48,233 bases of DNA from Prochlorococcus sp. AG-347-E23. GTDB lineage: Bacteria > Cyanobacteriota > Cyanobacteriia > PCC-6307 > Cyanobiaceae. The stretch lies in NCBI GenBank assembly GCA_003281685.1, contig QCBH01000003.1:1-48233 (forward strand). Direction: 5' to 3'. A program made the position numbers and the translations under genes. A model generated the notes under the pieces. It made no database searches. It was given only the letters and a program-made list of their open reading frames with translations, and was not told the origin of the DNA. Shown piece after piece: positions 41,016 through 48,233 of the stretch; within the stretch, counting starts at the first letter, position 1, and each line of letters starts with the position of its first letter.

Positions 41016-41071
41016 AAAAAAAGCCCGATTAATCGGGCGATTTAGTGTGTGAGGAGTATGGGGTTTCCCCC
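41016..41071 (-). ncRNA. yfr1: Small regulatory RNA Yfr1
   Basis: The 56-nt minus-strand RNA begins GGGGGAAACCCC (5' hairpin), continues with the single-stranded ultraconserved ACTCCTCACAC (41057-41047) and ends in a perfect terminator hairpin GCCCGATTAATCGGGC plus a run of T. This is the known Yfr1 structure, and the position between guaB and trxA is its standard place. A -10 like TATTAA lies at 41082-41077. In Prochlorococcus MED4, Yfr1 pairs with porin-like mRNAs. A 10-bp inverted repeat (41093-41102 and 41131-41140) lies just upstream. Confidence 0.95.
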
Positions 41072-41092
41072 ATCATTTAATAATAACTCCTA

Positions 41093-41140
41093 ATTAGAAA
41101 ATTTTTCAATTTAATACTTAATTCACTAAGATTTTCTAAT
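41093..41140. repeat. 10-bp inverted repeat upstream of Yfr1
   Basis: ATTAGAAAAT and ATTTTCTAAT are separated by 28 nt and lie between the guaB3 stop and the Yfr1 -10 region. They could form a weak guaB3 3' structure or an operator near the Yfr1 -35 region. Confidence 0.35.
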
Positions 41141-41155
41141 TTTGCTCTAGATAAA

Positions 41156-42319
41156 CTACTTGCCCATCCCAAGCTGCTGAGCTTTTTGATAAACCTTACC
41201 CTCTGTAAGAAGCGATGGTGCGATAACTATTTCAACTTCTTGCATTTCTTTAATGTTTTTTGCCCCAAGAGTACTCATTGATGTTCTAATAGCTCCCAAT
41301 AAGTTGTGTGTCCCATCATCAAGTAGGGCCGGGCCTTTAATTATCCTTTCTAAGGATCCTGTAGAGCCAACTTCAATTCTTGTGCCCCTTGGCAATACTG
41401 GACTTGGAGTAGCCATACCCCAGTGAAATCCTTTACCTGGAGCATTTGAGGATTTAGCTATTGGAGATCCAATCATTACCGCATCTGCTCCACATGCTAA
41501 ACATTTACAAATATCTCCGCCCGTAACAATTCCTCCATCACCAATGATAGGAATATAACGACCACTTTCTTCAAAGTAATCATTCCTTGCAGCACTACAA
41601 TCAGCAATTGCACTTGCTTGAGGAATTCCAATTCCCAATACTCCTCTTGATGTACAGGCTGCTCCAGGTCCTATCCCAACCATCAATCCTGCAACGCCAG
41701 CATCCATGAGAAGTTTTGCAACTTCGTAAGTAACACAATTACCCGCTACAACTGGGACATTCATAAATTGACAGAGTTTTTTAATATTTAAGCTTTCCTT
41801 ACCTTCCATACCAAGATGTTCAGTTGAAACAACTGTTCCTTGAAGAAAAAATAAATCTATTTTGGAATTATTAAGTGTTTCTTTAAACTTAATAGCAGCT
41901 TGAGGAGTACCACTAAAAGCTGCGATACCGCCTCTTTCCTTGACCTCATTTATTCTTTGTAAAATTAATACCTCCTTGACCGGTTCACTGTAGATTTTCT
42001 GCATAAATGGAACAAAATCATTCTTCCCGACAGATGCGATTTGGTTCAATATTTCATCAGGATTTTCATATCGTGTTTGTATGCCCTCCATATTAATAAC
42101 CCCTAATGAACCTAATTTTGTGAGTTCTACAGCTGTATTTACATCGACAACACTGTCCATGGCACTTGCTACGATCGGAACTTCTCTTTTGAAATCACCT
42201 ATTGTCCAAGAAGGGTCAGTTAAATCGTAATCAAGTGTTCTATTACCAGGGACTAAAGCTATTTCATCAATGCCGTAAGCCCTTCTGACTTTTTTATTTA
42301 AACCAAGATCAATATTCAC
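41156..42319 (-). CDS. guaB3: IMP-dehydrogenase-like protein GuaB3
   Basis: A 387-aa TIM-barrel enzyme of the IMPDH/GMP reductase family. The catalytic Cys222 lies in VGIGPGAACTSRGVLGIGIPQ. It lacks the CBS domain pair of canonical IMPDH and matches the GuaB3 length and N-terminus (NKKVRRAYGIDEIALVP) of cyanobacteria, for which IMP dehydrogenase activity has been reported. It would make XMP from IMP in guanine nucleotide synthesis. Its 3' region is followed by the Yfr1 gene on the same strand. Confidence 0.9.
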   Translation of the reverse strand: MNIDLGLNKKVRRAYGIDEIALVPGNRTLDYDLTDPSWTIGDFKREVPIVASAMDSVVDVNTAVELTKLGSLGVINMEGIQTRYENPDEILNQIASVGKNDFVPFMQKIYSEPVKEVLILQRINEVKERGGIAAFSGTPQAAIKFKETLNNSKIDLFFLQGTVVSTEHLGMEGKESLNIKKLCQFMNVPVVAGNCVTYEVAKLLMDAGVAGLMVGIGPGAACTSRGVLGIGIPQASAIADCSAARNDYFEESGRYIPIIGDGGIVTGGDICKCLACGADAVMIGSPIAKSSNAPGKGFHWGMATPSPVLPRGTRIEVGSTGSLERIIKGPALLDDGTHNLLGAIRTSMSTLGAKNIKEMQEVEIVIAPSLLTEGKVYQKAQQLGMGK

Positions 42320-42498
42320 GGAAGTTTTCTTTTATTCTGATTAAATTAACAACTAAAGGGGTAATAAGCCAAGGTTTATTCAAAAACAAAAGGTTTTATT
42401 TTGATTTGTGTGTAAATGTGAGTATTTGGGAATTAAATAAATCTTTTTTTTTATTCATTATGACAATCAGCGATTATTATTAAAAAAAGGATTTTTGT

Positions 42499-45096
42499 AT
42501 GTCTGATATTTTAGATTCTGATAACTCTGGATTAAGCAAAGATAACGACCGAATTATTCAGACTGACCTAAGAAATGAGATGTCTCGCTCATACCTAGAG
42601 TATGCAATGAGCGTTATAGTCGGTCGTGCACTTCCTGATGCAAGAGATGGATTAAAACCTGTCCACAGAAGAATACTTTATGCAATGTATGAACTTGGTT
42701 TGACTAGCGGTAGGCCATACAGAAAATGTGCAAGAGTTGTAGGAGAAGTACTAGGTAAGTACCACCCTCATGGCGATACTGCTGTTTATGATGCTTTGGT
42801 AAGGATGGCTCAGGATTTCTCTATGAGGATGCCACTCATAGATGGCCATGGAAACTTTGGTTCTGTTGATAACGACCCTCCAGCAGCTATGAGATATACA
42901 GAATCTCGTTTACAGTCTCTTACAGATGAAAGTTTATTAGAGGATATTGAATCTGAAACTGTAGATTTCGCCGATAATTTTGACGGTTCTCAGCAAGAAC
43001 CAACAGTTTTACCTGCGAGGATCCCTCAACTACTTCTCAATGGATCATCTGGAATAGCAGTAGGAATGGCAACTAATATTCCACCTCATAACTTAGGGGA
43101 ATTAATTAATGGTCTTAAATCAATAATCAAGAACCCTTCAATTGAAGATAGAGAACTTTTTGAAATAATTAAGGGTCCTGATTTTCCCACAGGTGGTCAA
43201 ATCTTAGGCAGAGAAGGTATCAGAGAAACTTTCAAAACTGGAAGGGGGTCAATAACCATGAGAGGTGTAGCAGATATTGAGCAAATTAAATCAACCGGCA
43301 GAGCAGAGAAAGATGCAGTAATAATTACAGAGCTTCCATTTCAAACTAATAAAGCGGCATTGATAGAAAGAATTGCTGACTTAGTTAATGAAAAAAAATT
43401 AGAAGGTATTTCTGATATAAGAGATGAAAGTGATAGAGATGGAATGAGGATTGTTATTGAACTAAAAAGGGATGCTTACCCACAAGTAGTTTTAAATAAT
43501 CTTTTTAAGTTAACACCTCTACAAAATAACTTTAGTGCAAATATCCTAGCCTTAGTAAAAGGAGAACCCACAACACTTTCACTAAGGAAAATGTTAGATG
43601 TATTTCTAGACTTCAGAGTCGAAACAATAAGGCGAAGAACAGGATTTTTATTAAAAAAGGCTGAAGAGAGAGATCATATTGTAAAAGGTCTTTTGTTAGC
43701 ATTAGGTTCTATGGATGAGATTATCGATCTGATTAGATCAGCAAAAGATACAGTTTCAGCTAGAGAAAAATTACAAACTGATCATGAGTTATCTCCCGCG
43801 CAGGCAGAAGCTATCTTACAAATGCAATTAAGAAGATTAACAGCGCTGGAAGCAGATAAAATCAAAGGGGAACATAATGAGTTAACCCGAAAAATCAACC
43901 TATATCAGCAAATATTAAATAGTAAAGAAAGAATTTTTGAAATTATTCTTGAAGAACTTAATAAAATAGATGAAAAGTTTTCCTCTCCAAGAAAAACAGA
44001 AATACTTGATTTAGGCGGTGGTCTAGATGATATTGATCTTATCGCTAATGACAGATCTGTAGTTTTATTGACTGAAGCAGGTTATTTAAAAAGAATGCCT
44101 GTTAATGAATTCGAATCTACGAGTCGTGGGTCAAGAGGTAAAGCTGGAACAAAGACACAAGAAGATGATGATGTAAAACTTTTTATAAGCTGTAATGATC
44201 ATGATACTCTTTTGCTTTTCAGTGATAGAGGGGTATCTTATGCTCTACCAGCATATAGGGTTCCCATGAGCAGCAGAACAGCTAAAGGTACTCCATCAGT
44301 TCAACTTCTCCCAATACCACGAGAAGAAAAGATAACCTCTCTAGTCGCAGTAGATTCTTTTGATAACGATTGTTATCTATTAATGCTAACCAAGGCTGGA
44401 TTTATAAAAAGAACTTCACTTTCTGCTTTCTCAAAAATTCGATCTAATGGATTAATAGCAATAAATCTTGAGGATGGAGATGCTTTAACTTGGGTTAGAT
44501 TATCAAAAGAAGGCGATAGTGTTCTGATTGGATCAAGATTAGGAATGGCAATTCATTTCAGATTAAATATTAACGAACTAAGGCCACTTGGCAGGACGGC
44601 CAGGGGAGTTAAAGCTATGAACCTTAGAATAGGCGACAGTCTTGTATCTATGGATGTTTTAACATCTGATTTAGTTGATCAATTGGCTAAAAGTGAAGAT
44701 CTCACAGAAGAATCTGAAGAAAATCTTGAAGTTAGCTCATCAGAAGGTCCTTGGGTACTAATAGCAAGTGCATTGGGACTAGGTAAAAGAGTACCTGTAA
44801 CTCAGTTTAGATTACAAAAAAGAGCAGGCATGGGTTTGAGAGCGATAAAATTCAGAATCAAAGATGATGTATTAGTCTGTTTAAAGGTACTCGGAGAAGG
44901 GGAAGAATTACTTTTTGTGACCGAAAAAGGTGTAATAGTGAGAACAAACGCAGATAAAATTTCCCAACAATCAAGAGCCGCTACTGGAGTAAAATTACAA
45001 AGATTGGATGATGGTGATCATTTATCAGAAGTTGTATTAGTTCCTCATGAACAAACAGAAGAAACAGACAAATTGAACTCAGGCAAAGAAAATTAA
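42499..45096 (+). CDS. gyrA: DNA gyrase subunit A
   Basis: An 865-aa type II topoisomerase subunit that, with GyrB, introduces negative supercoils. The winged-helix region with [19 protein letters not shown] and [20 protein letters not shown] and the catalytic Tyr133 ([10 protein letters not shown]) are clear, followed by the coiled-coil and six beta-pinwheel blades. The GyrA-box reads SRGSRGKAG (about 540), a variant of QRRGGRG. Start ATG 42499 is preceded by an A-rich leader; the 179-bp gap to guaB3 holds both promoters. Length is normal. No oddity is seen. Confidence 0.96.
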   Translation: MSDILDSDNSGLSKDNDRIIQTDLRNEMSRSYLEYAMSVIVGRALPDARDGLKPVHRRILYAMYELGLTSGRPYRKCARVVGEVLGKYHPHGDTAVYDALVRMAQDFSMRMPLIDGHGNFGSVDNDPPAAMRYTESRLQSLTDESLLEDIESETVDFADNFDGSQQEPTVLPARIPQLLLNGSSGIAVGMATNIPPHNLGELINGLKSIIKNPSIEDRELFEIIKGPDFPTGGQILGREGIRETFKTGRGSITMRGVADIEQIKSTGRAEKDAVIITELPFQTNKAALIERIADLVNEKKLEGISDIRDESDRDGMRIVIELKRDAYPQVVLNNLFKLTPLQNNFSANILALVKGEPTTLSLRKMLDVFLDFRVETIRRRTGFLLKKAEERDHIVKGLLLALGSMDEIIDLIRSAKDTVSAREKLQTDHELSPAQAEAILQMQLRRLTALEADKIKGEHNELTRKINLYQQILNSKERIFEIILEELNKIDEKFSSPRKTEILDLGGGLDDIDLIANDRSVVLLTEAGYLKRMPVNEFESTSRGSRGKAGTKTQEDDDVKLFISCNDHDTLLLFSDRGVSYALPAYRVPMSSRTAKGTPSVQLLPIPREEKITSLVAVDSFDNDCYLLMLTKAGFIKRTSLSAFSKIRSNGLIAINLEDGDALTWVRLSKEGDSVLIGSRLGMAIHFRLNINELRPLGRTARGVKAMNLRIGDSLVSMDVLTSDLVDQLAKSEDLTEESEENLEVSSSEGPWVLIASALGLGKRVPVTQFRLQKRAGMGLRAIKFRIKDDVLVCLKVLGEGEELLFVTEKGVIVRTNADKISQQSRAATGVKLQRLDDGDHLSEVVLVPHEQTEETDKLNSGKEN

Positions 45097-45119
45097 AAGA
45101 ATAATGGTTTTTAGATAAT

Positions 45120-46331
45120 ATGGAAATATTTGATATATTAATTTTAGGTTCCGGGCCTGCAGCTCTTTGCTTGGCTTCAGAACTAGCCAAGCAAAATCTT
45201 AATATAAAGGGGATATCAACTAAATCTCCAAATGAAAAATGGGAGAATACATATGGTATTTGGGCCTCTGAATTAGAGGAATTAGGATTAGAATCTTTGT
45301 TATCACATCGGTGGTGTAAAACAGTTAGTTTTTTTGGAAATGGGGAGAATAAGAAAGGGGATAATCCAACAAAACATAACTATGATTACGGTTTAATAAA
45401 TCAAGAGGCTTTTCAAAATGAACTTTTAAAAAAATGTAAAGGGATTGAATGGTTGAACGAAACAGCAAAAGATATTGAAGAGAAAAATAAACTATCTGAA
45501 GTAATTTGTTTGTCAGGGCTAAGAATAAAGGCAAGGTTAGTTATTGACGCAAGTGGTCATAAAAGTAATTTTGTAAAAAGACCAGTTCAAAATGAAATAG
45601 CTCAACAAGCTGCCTATGGAATTGTCGGTAAATTTTCATCGCCACCGGTTAATAAGGAACAGTTTGTTTTAATGGATTTTCGTCCAAATCATTTAAATAA
45701 ACAAGAAAAGTTATCATCTCCTTCATTTTTATATGCGATGGATCTTGGAAATGAAACTTTTTTTGTTGAAGAGACATCATTAGCTAGTTATCCTGCATTA
45801 TCCCAAGAAAATCTTAAAAAAAGACTTTTCAAAAGACTAAATAGTAAAGGTATTGAGGTAAGTGAAATTTTTCATGAAGAGAATTGCCTTTTCCCAATGA
45901 ATTTACCCCTCCCATTTAAAAAACAATTTGTACTTGGTTTTGGAGGGTCAGCAAGCATGGTGCATCCTGCCTCAGGATATATGATCGGATCTTTATTAAG
46001 AAGAGCTCCACTCCTTGCAGAAAAATTAGCTATCTTTTTTAAAGAACCTAATCTAGGCTCTTTTGAGCTAGCAACAAAAGGTTGGGAGATTCTATGGCCT
46101 TATGAGTTAATACAAAGGCATAAACTTTATCAATATGGTCTACGAAGATTGATGAGTTTTGACGAAAGTAGATTAAGAAGCTTTTTCTCAAATTTTTTTA
46201 AATTATCAACCAATGAATGGGTGGGTTTTCTTACGAATACACTTCCACTGCCAAAACTAATTTACGTGATGAGTAAGATGTTCATAAATTCACCTCTAAA
46301 AGTAAAACTAGGAATGCTTAAGTTAAATTAG
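45120..46331 (+). CDS. crtL-b: Lycopene cyclase (beta type)
   Basis: A 403-aa FAD-dependent lycopene cyclase. It has the dinucleotide motif ILILGSGPAALCLASELA, ENTYGIWASELEELGL, ASGHKSNFVKR, the cyclase motif FLYAMDLGNETFFVEETSLA, and GFGGSASMVHPASGYMIGS. It cyclises lycopene ends to beta-ionone rings on the way to beta-carotene and zeaxanthin. Prochlorococcus has an epsilon-type paralogue as well; gyrA adjacency and sequence suggest the beta form here, but the two cannot be fully separated by eye. It starts 23 nt after gyrA. Confidence 0.9.
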   Translation: MEIFDILILGSGPAALCLASELAKQNLNIKGISTKSPNEKWENTYGIWASELEELGLESLLSHRWCKTVSFFGNGENKKGDNPTKHNYDYGLINQEAFQNELLKKCKGIEWLNETAKDIEEKNKLSEVICLSGLRIKARLVIDASGHKSNFVKRPVQNEIAQQAAYGIVGKFSSPPVNKEQFVLMDFRPNHLNKQEKLSSPSFLYAMDLGNETFFVEETSLASYPALSQENLKKRLFKRLNSKGIEVSEIFHEENCLFPMNLPLPFKKQFVLGFGGSASMVHPASGYMIGSLLRRAPLLAEKLAIFFKEPNLGSFELATKGWEILWPYELIQRHKLYQYGLRRLMSFDESRLRSFFSNFFKLSTNEWVGFLTNTLPLPKLIYVMSKMFINSPLKVKLGMLKLN

Positions 46332-46337
46332 TATATT

Positions 46338-47918
46338 TTATTTTCGCCAATCATCAATATTTATATCTGAGAAAACTTTATCTTCTTCCTCAATATCTTC
46401 AAGAAATTTTAAATTAATTTTGGCATGATTTTTAATCATTTCAACTATTTTCCAGAATCTGAACAAGTGTCTTTCTATCCTCTCTTTTGCAAGCTCAGTG
46501 GTAGTTCCAGCTCTTAGGATAAAACTCCAATCAGAGGACTCAGAGAGAAGTAATTCTCTTGCTGCTTGTTTGAAAAGTCTTGTAGATAAGTCATTATTAA
46601 AATTTTTCGAACACAAATCAACAAAAGTTGAGCCTGCTTTGGTGATCTCAGGAACAATCCATGCATTTGCATCATTAATCCAGTAATTATGATAACCTCC
46701 TTGACCCCAACTCGATGGAGATGGATCGCAAATCTGAAGATATGGCTTTTGAAGTAAGAATTCTTTTAAATTTGTAAGCCTAATTGAAAATTTACTAGAT
46801 TTCTTTAAAATATTTTCAATAAAAAAAGGTCCCTCATACCACCAATGACCAAATAACTCTGCATCAAATGGAGCCACCAATAAGGGATTAAAAGATGATA
46901 AAGTTAATTTCTCTAGTTGTTTGGATCTAGCAAGAAGATAAGCATCCGCATGTTCTGCAGCCTTCTTCTTGGCTTCATTTTCTAAGTAAAACGCCTTCTC
47001 CCCAAGTGGTACGTTATTATCAGTAATTTTGTGGAACTTCAAACCCAAAGGTCTTTTAGTTGAGATACCTTTCTTTTGGAGCTTGGAGACAGGTAATTCC
47101 CATCCCAAATCTTTATGAAATTCCCTATAAACTTTGTCTCCAGGGAACCCATCCTTAGCAGACCATACGGGCAAAGTTGAGTCGCTATCTCTTCCGAAGA
47201 AGGCAACACCTTTTTTCGAGCAGATTGGAGCGTACACTCCATACCTAGGCCTTGGTGTGGAATTTAGAATCCCATGACCATCCAAGATTGCATATCTAAT
47301 TCCAGAATTAAATAGTATTGCGTCTAAATTCTCATAATATGCACATTCAGGTAACCAAATACCTAAAGGTTTAGTTCCAAAAATATTTTCATGGTTTCTA
47401 ATAGCTGTATTGATTTGTCCTTTAACAGTTTCTGGATTCTCCCTTAGTATTGGCAAATATCCGTGTGTAGCAGCACAAGTAAGAATGTCCAAATTTCCAG
47501 AGTTTTTTAAAACTCTAAACCTCTCAATTAAATTTCCAGAACATTTTTGCCAATACAAGTATTTGTCATTAAGGTTGTTCATTAAAAATGCAGAGGCATT
47601 TTTTTCTTCTTGAGGCAGTTCATTTAAGAAATCATTCCTTGTTTTAATCCAAGTCGGGAAAGTTTCTTGAATTTGTTTATTACTTAGAAGTGATAATAAT
47701 GTTGGAGATAAACTAATAGTAAGTTTTGTATTTTCAGGATTTTCATTTTTAGAAGATTCTATTGACTGAAGTAACGGTATATAACATTCCAAAATTGCCT
47801 GAAATAACCAATCCTCTTCTAAGGAGTTTTTTTCATTTTTTCTTACATAAGGTAGATGAGCATGTAAAACTATCGCTAACTGACCTAATATATTTTTTTT
47901 TGGGTATTGCCCATTCAT
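46338..47918 (-). CDS. GH57 family 1,4-alpha-glucan branching enzyme (DUF1957)
   Basis: A 526-aa glycoside hydrolase of family 57. The N-terminal IVLHAHLPYVRK, the catalytic nucleophile in GIWLPECAYY (Glu191), and the acid/base in FDAELFGHWWYEGP (Asp352) all fit the AmyC/TK1436-type branching enzymes, followed by the C-terminal DUF1957 helical region with the QGGYHNYWIND stretch. It would add alpha-1,6 branches to glycogen. It converges with crtL-b (6 bp between stops) and is divergent from leuA. Confidence 0.9.
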   Translation of the reverse strand: MNGQYPKKNILGQLAIVLHAHLPYVRKNEKNSLEEDWLFQAILECYIPLLQSIESSKNENPENTKLTISLSPTLLSLLSNKQIQETFPTWIKTRNDFLNELPQEEKNASAFLMNNLNDKYLYWQKCSGNLIERFRVLKNSGNLDILTCAATHGYLPILRENPETVKGQINTAIRNHENIFGTKPLGIWLPECAYYENLDAILFNSGIRYAILDGHGILNSTPRPRYGVYAPICSKKGVAFFGRDSDSTLPVWSAKDGFPGDKVYREFHKDLGWELPVSKLQKKGISTKRPLGLKFHKITDNNVPLGEKAFYLENEAKKKAAEHADAYLLARSKQLEKLTLSSFNPLLVAPFDAELFGHWWYEGPFFIENILKKSSKFSIRLTNLKEFLLQKPYLQICDPSPSSWGQGGYHNYWINDANAWIVPEITKAGSTFVDLCSKNFNNDLSTRLFKQAARELLLSESSDWSFILRAGTTTELAKERIERHLFRFWKIVEMIKNHAKINLKFLEDIEEEDKVFSDINIDDWRK

Positions 47919-48141
47919 ACTTTTTATAATTTATTCCTGGAATTCTAGAAAAACAAAATCAACCTTTCATAAAAGGAAGCTTTAATCCTAAAACAATACT
48001 TTAATAACTAAATTATTTCATTTTTTTTTTCAGAAATTTAACCAATATTGTTAAGTTATAAATTTGCAGAAAATTGTTATTGAACAGAATCTAGTCAAAT
48101 TTTTTTAATTAGCCTAATATAAGGTCAAGGTAATTTCATCA

Positions 48142-48233
48142 ATGTCAAAAGATCCCGGAAGAATTTTGATATTCGATACAACTCTTCGAGATGGAGAGCA
48201 ATCTCCTGGTGCCAGTTTAAATCTTGAAGAAAA
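48142..48233 (+). CDS. leuA: 2-isopropylmalate synthase (partial, cut by window edge)
   Basis: The first 30 codons of LeuA from ATG 48142. The opening [20 protein letters not shown] is the diagnostic N-terminal motif of the isopropylmalate/homocitrate synthase family, with the metal-binding Asp and catalytic Arg in DTTLRDGEQ. It condenses 2-oxoisovalerate with acetyl-CoA in leucine synthesis. The rest lies outside the window. Gene order gyrA, crtL-b, GH57, leuA supports Prochlorococcus. Confidence 0.9.
   Translation, partial: MSKDPGRILIFDTTLRDGEQSPGASLNLEE

Noticed and set aside
42320..42498. Another Yfr1-like motif (GTGTGTAAATGTGAG) before gyrA
   Set aside because: Only GTGTGT matches; the rest of the ultraconserved core and the flanking hairpins are missing.
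44101..44160. Loss of the GyrA-box in gyrA
   Set aside because: The canonical heptad is altered, but a recognisable basic Gly-rich variant is present, which I take as normal cyanobacterial variation.
1..48233. tRNA genes, CRISPR arrays, transposases, phage genes
   Set aside because: No T-arm/anticodon pattern, no regularly spaced repeats and no transposase or integrase motifs were seen on reading both strands.

Overview
The window is a very A+T-rich, densely packed piece of a high-light-adapted Prochlorococcus chromosome. The assignment rests on petG, chlI, Psb34-like and DUF2839 proteins, a cyanobacterial lycopene cyclase next to gyrA, and a Yfr1 sRNA gene between guaB3 and trxA, which is its usual place in marine picocyanobacteria. 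It also fits the many tiny single-membrane-span proteins and the small intergenic gaps. I see no tRNA, rRNA, CRISPR array, insertion sequence or phage.

Layout. 1-14.1 kb is accessory-like: short, mostly unnamed genes around a few recognisable ones (tRNA-dihydrouridine synthase, DUF2470, an IF2_N mini-protein, a thioesterase, a membrane-anchored Mrr-type nuclease, MAPEG, two PAP/fibrillins, Psb34-like, DUF2839, a Nif11-like peptide, OsmC, DUF1499). It holds a small-RNA locus at 12.9-13.2 kb: a Yfr2-family RNA beside a second RNA carrying the Yfr1 signature motif. 14.1-20.3 kb is a zinc island: znuB, zur, znuC, a giant His-rich znuA, a COG0523 GTPase and a WD40 protein, with a Zur-box-like palindrome in the znuC/znuA gap. 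20.3-21.0 kb is gene-poor and holds a decayed ORF and an orphan terminator. 21.9-25.2 kb is the circularly permuted ATP-grasp / alpha-E / transglutaminase trio. 25.3-34 kb holds a cupin-like protein, a lumenal pentapeptide protein, a PfkB kinase, DUF2834, an MFS transporter, a DUF1400 hydrolase and a partial peptide ABC transporter. 34-48.2 kb is mostly conserved housekeeping: hom, sufE, 5-FCL, ruvC, chlI, trmJ-like, cytM, petG, rsmD, hisH, trxA, yfr1, guaB3, gyrA, crtL-b, a GH57 enzyme and the start of leuA.

The most interesting items are four. (i) A domain of about 105 residues is shared by the exported ZnuA and the cytoplasmic COG0523 GTPase of the same zinc island. (ii) A second RNA shows the Yfr1 motif in a hairpin loop and sits next to a Yfr2-family RNA whose 5' end is nearly complementary to that motif. 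(iii) zur lies inside the znuC-znuB transcription unit on the opposite strand. (iv) A protein-like frame at 20.6-20.9 kb is broken by two in-frame TAA codons and a frameshift. Functions are assigned by family recognition from sequence alone; no database search was run.
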